24,554 nucleotides of DNA. Source: JAJKIP01 sp040509055. GTDB taxonomy: Bacteria > Bacteroidota > Bacteroidia > Chitinophagales > Chitinophagaceae. The DNA is taken from positions 1 through 24,554 of the forward strand of contig JBEVLT010000007.1 of the NCBI GenBank assembly GCA_040509055.1, given 5' to 3'. The first letter of the stretch is position 1. Every line of letters starts with the position of its first letter. The notes under the pieces were generated by a model. It saw nothing but the letters and a program-made list of their open reading frames with translations, was not told the origin of the DNA and made no database searches. Shown here piece by piece: positions 14,954-22,474 of the stretch. The translations under genes and the position numbers were made by a program.

Positions 14954-15598
14954 ATGCTAAGCATTAAAACCTTCGTTTTTAACCCGGTCCAGGAAAATAC
15001 CTGCCTGCTCTATAACGAAGAAAGGGATTGCTGCATTATCGACCCCGGCTGTTATTTTGCCGAAGAAAGGAATACCTTAACAACCTTTATCGAAGAAAAC
15101 GGGCTGCGGCCGGTATTGCTGCTGAATACGCACTGCCACCTGGACCATGTATTCGGAAATAAGTTCATATTTGATACCTGGGGCCTGGTACCGCATATCC
15201 ATGAAAAGGAAAAGCCGGTACTGGATTTTGCATCTGCAGCCGGGGACATGTGGCAGCTGCCCTTTGTCAATTACGAAGGCGAGCTGGTCTATATCCGCGA
15301 AGGTGAAACCATCCGTATTGGCAGCGATGAACTGGACGTGCTGTTCACCCCCGGGCATTCGCCGGGCAGCGTTTCCTTTTATCACCAGGCGGGCGGATTC
15401 GTGATCGGCGGGGATGTGCTGTTCAACGGCGGTATCGGGCGGACGGACCTGCCGGGCGGTGATTACGACGAGCTGGTGCAAAGCATCCAGACGCAATTAT
15501 TCACCCTGCCGGACGATACGAAAGTGTATTCCGGTCATGGCCCGGTGACGACTATCGGGTTTGAAAAAATGAACAACCCGTATGTGAAAATGTATTAA
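14954..15598 (+). CDS. MBL-fold metallo-hydrolase (glyoxalase II-like, YcbL type)
   Basis: A 214-residue metallo-beta-lactamase-fold hydrolase with all metal ligands visible: H60-x-H62-x-D64-H65 in THCHLDH, H135 in TPGHSPGS, D154 in IGGDVLF and H195 in YSGHGP. The motif GIGRTDLPGGD is typical of the short glyoxalase II-like group. These proteins lack the C-terminal substrate-binding helical domain of true GloB, so the substrate is uncertain; a thioester hydrolase is the usual guess. The start is ATG at 14954 (MLSIKTFVFNPVQEN), matching the family N-terminus; an earlier TTG at 14879 adds an atypical 25 residues. The stop TAA (15596-15598) overlaps by three bases the stop of the convergent flippase gene. 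Confidence 0.9.
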   Translation: MLSIKTFVFNPVQENTCLLYNEERDCCIIDPGCYFAEERNTLTTFIEENGLRPVLLLNTHCHLDHVFGNKFIFDTWGLVPHIHEKEKPVLDFASAAGDMWQLPFVNYEGELVYIREGETIRIGSDELDVLFTPGHSPGSVSFYHQAGGFVIGGDVLFNGGIGRTDLPGGDYDELVQSIQTQLFTLPDDTKVYSGHGPVTTIGFEKMNNPYVKMY

Positions 15599-17250
15599 GC
15601 TTTTTTGGAGAGAAGCCTGCCGATCAGCGGCATTCGCTCCAGCTCCTTTCGTTCGATCTTTACCACGAAAGAGGTAAACAGGAACAGGAAAAGCGTAGCC
15701 AGCCCGAGATTGAACCAATGATTGTCCCAGAGGCGCACCAGTCCGCGGTGTATGCCATAGATCAGGATCACCAGCACCAGGTAGGCGATCAGTTTTTTGC
15801 GCACATACGGCACCGGGTAGTATTGCTGACCCAGGATGTAGCTGACGATCATCATAAACAGGTAGCAGCAGAACGTGGCAATGGCGGCGCCGAGGTAATG
15901 CAATGATGGTATCAGCAGCACGTTCAGCACGATGGTGATCACCGCGCCGCCGATAGTGATGGCCGCACCCATCAGGTTCTTATTCGTGAGCTTGTACCAG
16001 ATGCTCAGGTTGTAATAAATGCCGAGAAAAATATTGCCCAGCGCCAGCAGCGGTACGATGTGCAGGCCCTCCGTCCAGGCGGATTTGTGAATGGCCTGGA
16101 AAAACCACCGGAACACGTCGATATACAGGCTGACCAGCAGGAACATAAAGCAGCAGGCGATCACAAAAAATTTCATGACCCGCGCATACACCCGCTGCAC
16201 GTTTTCCTCGCGGCTGCGGTTGAAGAAAAAGGGCTCTGCCGCCATGCGGAAAGCCTGTATCATGATGGTAATGAGTACCGCCAGCCGGTAGATATTGCCG
16301 AAAATACCCAGTTCATGCTTGGCCTGCTCCTCCGGCAGCTCCACCACATGCTGGTAAATGAGGCGGCTGAGCATATCGTTCACCATACCGCCCATGCCCA
16401 CGATCACCAGCGGCCAGGTGTAGTGCATTACTTTTTTCCACAGGGCCGCGTCGAAATGAAAACGGATCTGTGTAAACTCTTTGCGCAGCAGGATAAAGGT
16501 GAGCACGCTGCCGCACAGGTTGCCGATCAGGTAGTAGCCGATGCCGGTATCGGGATTGTAAAAAGTACCTAAAAAGCTGTCCGGGTCGTTCTGCACGTAT
16601 TTGGGAATGATGCCAAGGAACAGGATGACAACCGTAATGTTCATGGCCACGGCGGCGATCCGGGCAAAAGCATACCGTTTGGGCCGGTTTTCCTGTCGCA
16701 GCCGGGCAAAGGCCAGGGTGCTCAGGGCATCGAAAAAAATGATCCAGGCCATCCAGGTAATGTACTCCGGGTGCGCCTCCAGGTTGGCCCAGGCAGCGAT
16801 ATCATTCCTGAAAAAAAGCAGGACAGCGGTGAAGAATATCGTGGAGCCGATCAGCGACAGCGACAGGGTATTGTACAGCCGGCGGGTATCCTGCTCCTGC
16901 GAAAAGCGGAAATAAGCCGTCTCCAGCCCGTAAGTAAACAATACATTGAGAAAGGGGATGATCGCGTACACCTGCGTCAGGTCGGCAGTGGTGGCGGGCT
17001 GCGCAAAGATCAGCGGCAGCGACAGGTTCATCAGGTAACCGAGAAACCGGCTGGCAATGGTCGGCACACCATACCACAACGTCTGTCCGGCCAGCTTTTT
17101 AATACCACTCAACAGGAATAATTTAAACAACAAATGTAACGGCACATTCTTTAAAAAAACAATAACCGGTTGCGATGCCCGGTCAGAACTGCCGTCATTC
17201 ACCTGCCGTTTCCGGCGTTTCGCCGGTTTTTTCCCCTGCTGAGGCCCCAT
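15595..17250 (-). CDS. Polysaccharide/oligosaccharide flippase (MOP superfamily)
   Basis: A 551-residue multi-span transporter of the MOP/MVF flippase type that moves lipid-linked sugars across the inner membrane. About 12-14 hydrophobic segments are visible from residue ~45 on, beginning with LAGQTLWYGVPTIASRFLGYL and including the central FGNIYRLAVLITIMIQAFRM, whose neighbour EPFFFNR is characteristic of the family. The first ~45 residues are basic and soluble (GKKPAKRRKRQ), unusual for a flippase; an in-frame TTG at 17112 gives MSGIKKLAGQTL, closer to the normal family start. I keep ATG 17250 but the start is uncertain. No sugar-biosynthesis genes are adjacent, so the cargo is unknown. Its 3' end overlaps the metallo-hydrolase stop. 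Confidence 0.85.
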   Translation of the reverse strand: MGPQQGKKPAKRRKRQVNDGSSDRASQPVIVFLKNVPLHLLFKLFLLSGIKKLAGQTLWYGVPTIASRFLGYLMNLSLPLIFAQPATTADLTQVYAIIPFLNVLFTYGLETAYFRFSQEQDTRRLYNTLSLSLIGSTIFFTAVLLFFRNDIAAWANLEAHPEYITWMAWIIFFDALSTLAFARLRQENRPKRYAFARIAAVAMNITVVILFLGIIPKYVQNDPDSFLGTFYNPDTGIGYYLIGNLCGSVLTFILLRKEFTQIRFHFDAALWKKVMHYTWPLVIVGMGGMVNDMLSRLIYQHVVELPEEQAKHELGIFGNIYRLAVLITIMIQAFRMAAEPFFFNRSREENVQRVYARVMKFFVIACCFMFLLVSLYIDVFRWFFQAIHKSAWTEGLHIVPLLALGNIFLGIYYNLSIWYKLTNKNLMGAAITIGGAVITIVLNVLLIPSLHYLGAAIATFCCYLFMMIVSYILGQQYYPVPYVRKKLIAYLVLVILIYGIHRGLVRLWDNHWFNLGLATLFLFLFTSFVVKIERKELERMPLIGRLLSKKA

Positions 17251-17255
17251 GGCTA

Positions 17256-17293
17256 TTGACCTGTTGCCTTCCGGCCTTTAGTTTTGATCAAAA
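17256..17293 (+). promoter_or_regulatory. Promoter of the LiaF-LytS-LytTR operon with overlapping palindrome
   Basis: TTG (17256-17258), a 20-base spacer and TAGTTTTG (17279-17286) match the Bacteroidota -33/-7 consensus exactly. A perfect palindrome TTTTGATCAAAA (17282-17293) overlaps the -7 box and the expected transcription start. The ATG is at 17306, giving a short leader of about 15 bases. Confidence 0.6.
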
Positions 17294-17305
17294 ATCAGAT
17301 ACGCT

Positions 17306-18148
17306 ATGAAAGATTTTGAAAACGATAACGATAAAAGAGATGAGCGCAGGTGGGACCGGAGAGAGGCGCGGAGAAGATGGGCAAGGCGATGGGAAGAAAG
17401 CATGGAGGAGCAGCACCGCGGTCACGGTCATGTGTGGACCGGCATTTTCCTGCTGGTCATCGGCGGGCTGGCCCTGGTCAAAAGCCTGGGCGTGCCGATG
17501 CCGGCCTGGCTGTTCAGCTGGCCGATGCTGCTGATCGCTATTGGCCTGTTCATCGGCTTTCGCAAAGGGTTTCGTGGTGGCTGGTTTGTACCGGTGCTCA
17601 TCGGTGGCATTTTCCTGGTGAATAACTATTTCTCCGACGGTGAGCTGCGCAGGCATATCTGGCCGATGATCCTGATCACCGTGGGGCTGGTCTTTATCTT
17701 CCGTCCGCGCCGCAGGCGGTACTGGCCCGAAGAGTTTACCGAAAAAAAAAATACAGCCATGCCTGCTGAAGTAATTACCCCGGTGAGTGAAGACGCCTAT
17801 CACCACGATGACTTTATCGATGTGACCTCCATCTTTGGCGGCACCCAGAAAGTGATCCTGTCCAAGAATTTCAAAGGCGGGGATATGGTCAACGTTTTCG
17901 GCGGTTCAGAAGTCGACCTGTCCAAGGCAGATATCAACGGAGTGGCTACCCTGGAAGTGACAGCTGTTTTTGGCGGAGCCACGCTGGTGGTGCCTTCCAA
18001 CTGGGTGGTAAAGTCCGAAGCGGCCTGCATCTTCGGCGGTATCAGCGACAGGCGAAAGAATATCGCTCCTCTTACAGAAAGCTCCAATAAGGCGCTGATC
18101 CTGAAAGGCACTGTGCTTTTCGGTGGTATCGAGATCAAAAGCTATTAA
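17306..18148 (+). CDS. LiaF-like envelope-stress membrane protein
   Basis: A 280-residue protein combining a LiaF-type transmembrane domain (DUF5668-like) with a C-terminal cell-wall-active antibiotic response beta-domain. The first ~40 residues are highly charged (RRWDRREARRRWARRW). Four hydrophobic segments follow at ~44-135 (GIFLLVIGGLALV, WPMLLIAIGLFIGF, FVPVLIGGIFLV, WPMILITVGLVFIF). The C-terminal half shows the repeated FGG turns of this family: SIFGGTQKV, VFGGSEVDLS, VFGGATLVV, IFGGISDRR, LFGGIEI. In Firmicutes LiaF restrains the LiaSR system; here it leads an operon with a LytS-type kinase and a LytTR regulator, so a comparable sensing role is plausible but inferred. A clear promoter lies upstream. 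Confidence 0.88.
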   Translation: MKDFENDNDKRDERRWDRREARRRWARRWEESMEEQHRGHGHVWTGIFLLVIGGLALVKSLGVPMPAWLFSWPMLLIAIGLFIGFRKGFRGGWFVPVLIGGIFLVNNYFSDGELRRHIWPMILITVGLVFIFRPRRRRYWPEEFTEKKNTAMPAEVITPVSEDAYHHDDFIDVTSIFGGTQKVILSKNFKGGDMVNVFGGSEVDLSKADINGVATLEVTAVFGGATLVVPSNWVVKSEAACIFGGISDRRKNIAPLTESSNKALILKGTVLFGGIEIKSY

Positions 18149-18156
18149 TTCCTGCC

Positions 18157-18190
18157 GGACAGGTTGCCAATGCGGCCAAACTGCCTGTCC
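18157..18190 (+). repeat. Hairpin between the LiaF-like and DUF4288 genes
   Basis: GGACAGG (18157-18163) and CCTGTCC (18184-18190) form a perfect seven-base stem; the enclosed 20 bases can extend it with TTGCC against GGCCAA, one base bulged. No T tract follows, so it does not look like an intrinsic terminator. It may stabilise the mRNA end or adjust relative expression within the operon. Confidence 0.45.
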
Positions 18191-18213
18191 CGTCACCCCT
18201 ACAACTGTCTTGT

Positions 18214-18573
18214 ATGAACTGGTATCTTGCAAAATTTGTGTTCCGCATCATTTGCGGCGATGGCAACCACAGTCCGCAGTTTGATGAGCAACTACGGCTG
18301 GTAGCGGCCGCGGCCAAAGAAGAAGCCTTCAGCAAGGCGCAGGAAATAGGGCGAAAGGAAGAAGAAGCTTTTTACAACCGCAGGCAGCAGCTGGTACGCT
18401 GGCAGTTTATCAACGTAAGCGAACTCTACCTGCTGAGCGAGCTGATCGACGGCGCCGAGCTGTACTCGCGCATAGAAGAGAAGGAGAATGCAGACGCTTA
18501 TGTATACACGGTGAACCAGAAGGCGGAAAATATTTTCTTCACCTCCACGCACGGGCTGCTGCAACTTGCCTGA
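18214..18573 (+). CDS. DUF4288 domain-containing protein
   Basis: A 119-residue soluble protein of the DUF4288 family, function unknown. The family pattern is complete: N-terminal MNWYLAKFVFRIICG, QFDEQLRLV with a helix of alternating Glu/Lys (EEAFSKAQEIGRKEE), then VRWQFINVSELYLL and the ELIDGAELYSRIEE strand-helix. Start ATG at 18214. It is 65 bases after the LiaF-like gene, with a hairpin between, and four bases before the kinase ATG, so it belongs to the operon. A link to envelope sensing is positional only. Confidence 0.9.
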   Translation: MNWYLAKFVFRIICGDGNHSPQFDEQLRLVAAAAKEEAFSKAQEIGRKEEEAFYNRRQQLVRWQFINVSELYLLSELIDGAELYSRIEEKENADAYVYTVNQKAENIFFTSTHGLLQLA

Positions 18574-18577
18574 TCTT

Positions 18578-19618
18578 ATGACAGCGTCCCCTTTTTCAGC
18601 CAGGCGGTTCCTCGTCATCTTTTCCATCGCATGGATCATCCTCATGGCCGATCATGTGCTGGTGGTGCATTGGTTTGGCCTGTCGTGGGAGGCTTCGGTG
18701 CTGGACAGCCTGATCAGCAATACGCTGCTGCTGCTGGCCTGCCTGCTGGTGATGAATACCCTGCGCTACTATGTGCCGGGCGTGGACCAATATATCAATG
18801 TGCTGGTCATCTGCGTGCTCTTTGCCCTGTTCTGGCTGCTGCTGAGCAAATGGGTATTGCGCATCTCGCTGGGAGACTATGACAGCTACCTGTTTTTCCT
18901 GCGCCGTTCGGTCATCATCCGGTTCAGCATTGCCTTCCTGGTGCTGGGCATCGTGTCCACCACCTGCATCATCTGGTTCAACTGGCAGGAGCAGCAGCGC
19001 AACGACCAGCGCAAAGCAGATGCGGAAAAGCTGGCCCGGGAAGCGGAACTGTTCAAGCTGAGGCAGCAACTGCAACCGCATTTCCTTTTCAACAGCCTGA
19101 ACTCGATCAATGCGCTGATCGGCAGCCGCCCGCAGGAGGCCAGAAAAATGGTGCAGCAATTATCGGACTTCCTGCGGGGCACCCTCAGGAAGGAGGAAAC
19201 GCAGTGGGTGAGCCTGGGGGAAGAGCTGCAGTACCTGCAGCTGTACCTGGATATTGAAAAAGTGCGCTTTGGCAACCGGCTGGAAACGGAGGTGGAAAGC
19301 GATGAGGCCACGCAACAGCTGAAGCTGCCTGCCCTGCTGCTGCAGCCAGTGGTGGAAAATGCCATCAAGTTCGGACTGTACGATACCACCGGGGCCACGC
19401 TGATCACCCTGCAGGCCTCGAAGGTGAACAACGACCTGGTGATCCGGGTGAGCAACCCCTTCGACCCGGAGACCTCCTCGCCAAAGAAGGGTACAGGCTT
19501 CGGGCTGCAATCGGTGCACCGCCGGCTCTACCTCCTGTTCGCACGCAACGACCTGCTGGTGACCGAAGCAAAAGAAAATACCTTTATCACAACGATCACC
19601 GTGCCGCAGGCGGAGTGA
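18578..19618 (+). CDS. LytS/YehU-type sensor histidine kinase
   Basis: A 346-residue membrane histidine kinase of the His_kinase (PF06580) class. Four hydrophobic segments span residues ~8-145 (e.g. FLVIFSIAWIILMADHV and AFLVLGIVSTTCIIWF), followed by a short coiled linker (EQQRNDQRKADAEKLAREA). The phosphoacceptor is H168 in QLQPHFLFNSLNS. The ATPase part shows the N-box PVVENAIKFG (N261) and the glycine box GTGFGLQSV. There is no separate sensor domain, so the signal is probably membrane-derived, possibly through the LiaF-like protein. The start is ATG at 18578, four bases after the DUF4288 stop; a TTG at 18566 would overlap that gene. The partner regulator follows after 24 bases. Confidence 0.93.
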   Translation: MTASPFSARRFLVIFSIAWIILMADHVLVVHWFGLSWEASVLDSLISNTLLLLACLLVMNTLRYYVPGVDQYINVLVICVLFALFWLLLSKWVLRISLGDYDSYLFFLRRSVIIRFSIAFLVLGIVSTTCIIWFNWQEQQRNDQRKADAEKLAREAELFKLRQQLQPHFLFNSLNSINALIGSRPQEARKMVQQLSDFLRGTLRKEETQWVSLGEELQYLQLYLDIEKVRFGNRLETEVESDEATQQLKLPALLLQPVVENAIKFGLYDTTGATLITLQASKVNNDLVIRVSNPFDPETSSPKKGTGFGLQSVHRRLYLLFARNDLLVTEAKENTFITTITVPQAE

Positions 19619-19642
19619 TCGCCGGCTATCAAAAAAAGCAAC

Positions 19643-20383
19643 ATGAACAAAGTGATCATCATAGACGACGAGCCCCTGGCCCGCAGCATTGTAAAAGAAT
19701 ACCTGGAGCAACACCCGCAGCTGGAGCTGGCCGCCGAGTGCGGCGATGGCTTTGAAGGTGTAAAAGCCATTCAGCAATACCAGCCCGATCTCGTTTTCCT
19801 GGATATCCAGATGCCGAAGATCAACGGGTTTGAAATGCTGGAGCTGGTGGAGCCGCAGCCGGCCGTCATCTTCACCACCGCGTTTGACGAATACGCCATC
19901 CGGGCTTTTGAGGCACATGCGATCGACTACCTGCTGAAGCCGTTCAACCAGGAACGGTTTGACAAGGCGGTGAACAAATGGATGGAGCAGCGCAGCACCG
20001 GCGCCGAACGATCAACCGAAGAGCTGCTGGAAACCGCCTCGCAGTCGCCGGCCCAGAGCCAGCGCATCGTGGTGAAGAATGGCAGCAAGATCAAGATCAT
20101 TCCCGTACACGACGTATTTTACCTGGAGGCAGCCGACGACTACGTGAAGATCCATACGCAGGAAGGTTATTTTCTCAAGAACAAGACGATGAGCCATTTT
20201 GAAAAAGCCCTGGACGGGCAGCAGTTTGTCCGCTCCCACCGGTCCTTTATCGTGAATGTGCAGCAGATCACCCGCATCGATCCGTATGAAAAGGACAACC
20301 ATGTGGCCATGCTGCGCTCGGGTGCCAAAGTGCCGGTGAGCCGCGGCGGCTATGGTAAGCTGAAGAGTGTGCTCGGCTTATAA
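19643..20383 (+). CDS. LytTR-family response regulator
   Basis: A 246-residue LytR/AlgR-type response regulator, partner of the preceding kinase. The receiver domain (1-~120) has the acidic pair in IIDDEP, the phosphoacceptor D54 in FLDIQMP, and the conserved Thr/Lys positions in FTTAFDEYA and YLLKPFN. A linker leads to the LytTR DNA-binding domain (~140-246), with IVVKNGSKIKIIPVHDVFYL, FVRSHRSFIVN and KVPVSRGGYGKL. LytTR domains bind paired direct repeats; I could not identify a convincing pair upstream of the operon. The start is ATG at 19643. No clear terminator is seen in the 51 bases before convergent anmK. Confidence 0.95.
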   Translation: MNKVIIIDDEPLARSIVKEYLEQHPQLELAAECGDGFEGVKAIQQYQPDLVFLDIQMPKINGFEMLELVEPQPAVIFTTAFDEYAIRAFEAHAIDYLLKPFNQERFDKAVNKWMEQRSTGAERSTEELLETASQSPAQSQRIVVKNGSKIKIIPVHDVFYLEAADDYVKIHTQEGYFLKNKTMSHFEKALDGQQFVRSHRSFIVNVQQITRIDPYEKDNHVAMLRSGAKVPVSRGGYGKLKSVLGL

Positions 20384-20434
20384 TAAGCTCTGCGCAGCAA
20401 ACGATCGGACATCTTCTTGCATCCTGCGTTGGTT

Positions 20435-21535
20435 TCACTCCTCCTGTCCCATCCACAACGCACCGCCCACGCTGTCGCGCTCCGCGCCCGTCACGGAAGA
20501 CAGCACGTTCGTTTTTTCGCGCCAGCGCAATACGCCGATCAGTGCCATGATCAGCGCTTCCTTATAGCTGACCAGCCGCTCATCGGGTACGATCACTTCT
20601 ACGGGTTGCTGCGCCAGAACGCTCCTGAGCCGGTCAATTAAAAAAGTATTGAACGCGCCGCCACCCGTTACAAGCAGTTGCCGGTTTGCGGCCGGCGATT
20701 CGGTATTCCCTGCTCCTGCAATCGCTTTTTTTATTTGTTCTGCAATATGCTCCACATAGGTCCTCAGCGCATCGCCGGTGGAAAGGCCGGCCTGCCTGAT
20801 CATGGGCAACACCGTGCCGGTACCGAAATCATTGGCGAGCGATTTGGGCCAGGGCTGCTGGTAATAGTCCAGTTCATTCAGCCGGTCCAGCAATGGCTGG
20901 TCGATCGTTCCGGCTGCTGCCAGCGCACCGCCTTCATCATATGCTTTCCCGGTCCCGCCCGCCAGCCCGTTCAGCACGCGGTTGGCCGGGCACACATCAA
21001 AAGCGATGTACCTGTTGCCTGTATTCAGGGAGATATTGGCGATGCCGCCCAGGTTGAGAAACAGGTCGTAGTTTTTCAGCAGCAGTTGTTCGCCCACCGG
21101 TACGATTGGTGCGCCCTGCCCGCCCAGTGCCACATCCAGCGCCCGCAGGTCAGACACCACGGGCAGCTTTGTTGCCGCAGCAATGGCTGCGCCATCGCCC
21201 AGCTGTGCCGTCATCTTTTGTGCAGGCAGGTGAAAGGTGGTATGGCCATGGGATGCAATGAGGGCTACTTTGTAATGCAGCTGTTTTTCTTCGATAAACC
21301 GGTTCACCTGGCTGCCGAGATAATGCCCGTAGGCCGTATGAAGCAGCTGGTATTCCATGGCCGGCAGGGATACGGCCTGGCTCAGCCGGTCTGCCCAGGC
21401 TGCGGGGTAGGGATAGCAAGCGGCCTCCAGGATCTCATAGCTCCATTTGCCGCCATTTTCATGAAATTCTGCGAACACGATATCCAGCCCGTCCAGCGAA
21501 CTGCCGCTCATAAGCCCGATTGCCCGGTAAATCAT
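20435..21535 (-). CDS. anmK: Anhydro-N-acetylmuramic acid kinase
   Basis: A 366-residue kinase that opens and phosphorylates 1,6-anhydro-MurNAc to MurNAc-6-phosphate in peptidoglycan recycling, cytoplasmic. Family motifs in order: GLMSGSSLDGLD (phosphate loop, from residue 7), ASHGHTTFH, GDGAAIAAAT with VVSDLRALDVALGGQGAP, NLGGIANIS, YDEGGALAAAG, FGTGTVLPMI, and the C-terminal ATPase motif LLVTGGGAFNTFL. The usual DTGPGN motif reads DVCPAN, which I have the impression is common in Bacteroidota. Length is normal. Start ATG at 21535. It is divergent from upp; the murein-recycling partners (murQ, ampG) are not in the window. Confidence 0.95.
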   Translation of the reverse strand: MIYRAIGLMSGSSLDGLDIVFAEFHENGGKWSYEILEAACYPYPAAWADRLSQAVSLPAMEYQLLHTAYGHYLGSQVNRFIEEKQLHYKVALIASHGHTTFHLPAQKMTAQLGDGAAIAAATKLPVVSDLRALDVALGGQGAPIVPVGEQLLLKNYDLFLNLGGIANISLNTGNRYIAFDVCPANRVLNGLAGGTGKAYDEGGALAAAGTIDQPLLDRLNELDYYQQPWPKSLANDFGTGTVLPMIRQAGLSTGDALRTYVEHIAEQIKKAIAGAGNTESPAANRQLLVTGGGAFNTFLIDRLRSVLAQQPVEVIVPDERLVSYKEALIMALIGVLRWREKTNVLSSVTGAERDSVGGALWMGQEE

Positions 21536-21581
21536 TTGGTCCTGTTTTTATCTCCGTATCTTACGGGGAACATATTTATAT

Positions 21582-21589
21582 TAGTTTTG
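21582..21589 (+). promoter_or_regulatory. Candidate -7 box of upp
   Basis: TAGTTTTG matches TAnnTTTG exactly and is identical to the -7 box of the LiaF operon. It lies 23 bases before the upp ATG at 21613. No TTG is found at the usual spacing upstream. Confidence 0.45.
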
Positions 21590-21595
21590 CCGCAT

Positions 21596-21623
21596 CAAAA
21601 ATACAGCAAGCGATGGTCATCAA
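21596..21623 (-). promoter_or_regulatory. Candidate promoter of anmK
   Basis: On the minus strand TTG (21621-21623), 17 bases, then TATTTTTG (21596-21603) fit the Bacteroidota pattern. It lies about 60 bases upstream of the anmK ATG and reaches into the first codons of upp, so it would face and overlap the upp promoter. Confidence 0.33.
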
Positions 21624-22263
21624 CCTGAGTGAAAAACACAGCCTTATCAGCAACTGGGTCAGCGAGCTCAGGGATGTAGACATTCAGCAGGACAGGATGC
21701 GCTTTCGACGCAACCTGGAGCGCATTGGCGAAGTAACCGCCTACGAGATCAGCAAGCTGCTGCCTTTTCACGAAAAGGAAGTGGCCACCCCGCTGGGCTC
21801 TGCCAATGCCAGGGTGCTGGAGCAGCAGCCCGTACTGGCCACCATCCTGCGCGCCGGCCTGCCGCTGCACCAGGGCCTGCTGAACTACTTTGACCGGGCG
21901 GACAACGCATTCATTTCAGCCTACCGCAAGCACAATAAGGATGGCAGCTTCGAGATCAGCCTGGATTATATTTCCTGCCCCGAGCTGGAAAACCGGGTAG
22001 TGATCATTTCCGATCCCATGCTGGCTACCGGCTCCTCGCTGGTCAAGACCATCCATTTCCTGAAAGAAGAAGGCCATCCCCGCGAGATCCATATCGTAAC
22101 GGCTATTGCCTGCACGGTGGGCATTGAATACGTGAAGCGTGAAGAGCCTTCTGTGACCGTCTGGTGCGCCGATATCGACGACGAGCTGACGGCCAAGGGC
22201 TATATCGTGCCAGGGCTGGGCGATGCCGGCGATCTGGCATTCGGGGTAAAAGTGCAGATGTAA
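21613..22263 (+). CDS. upp: Uracil phosphoribosyltransferase
   Basis: A 216-residue cytoplasmic enzyme converting uracil and PRPP to UMP in pyrimidine salvage. The PRPP-binding loop is D134-PMLATGSS; the C-terminal uracil-binding stretch is YIVPGLGDAGDLAFG, and ILRAGLPLHQGLL is the conserved central strand. The start is ATG at 21613 (MVINLSEKHSL); an upstream in-frame TTG at 21520 lies inside anmK and adds 31 atypical residues. Length is normal for the family. The gene appears to be single, with a -7 box 23 bases upstream and about 210 bases before the next gene. Confidence 0.96.
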   Translation: MVINLSEKHSLISNWVSELRDVDIQQDRMRFRRNLERIGEVTAYEISKLLPFHEKEVATPLGSANARVLEQQPVLATILRAGLPLHQGLLNYFDRADNAFISAYRKHNKDGSFEISLDYISCPELENRVVIISDPMLATGSSLVKTIHFLKEEGHPREIHIVTAIACTVGIEYVKREEPSVTVWCADIDDELTAKGYIVPGLGDAGDLAFGVKVQM

Positions 22264-22474
22264 CAGTTCCCTGCCGGCTAATTCTTTCGTTTACAGCAAG
22301 CTTTAAAGGGGGCAATCCCTGATTTTTGCGGGTGTTCAAATTGTTGTACTTTCCCGTTTCGTATCCGGGTGATAGCCTTGATTATAGCGGGAACAATTTT
22401 ATCAAATAGGGCAGCGTTATAATATGTGTTGTGCCAGGGATCGTGTACCGACCAGGAAAAACTTAATTGCTGAG

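Noticed and set aside
20384..20434. CTGCGCAG palindrome between the LytTR gene and anmK as a terminator
   Set aside because: The self-complementary stretch is eight bases without a loop and no T tract follows on either strand.
20678..21628. 316-codon plus-strand frame opposite anmK
   Set aside because: anmK has all family motifs on the other strand; the overlapping frame is rich in Cys/Gly/His with no recognisable fold.
22307..22327. Possible terminator after upp (AGGG/CCCT stem followed by GATTTTTG)
   Set aside because: The stem is only four to five base pairs; too weak to call.
22341..22355. TTGTACTTTCCC upstream of the PorP/SprF gene as a third regulator site or promoter
   Set aside because: It has only one half-site, no matching CAAAGT, and differs from TAnnTTTG at two positions.
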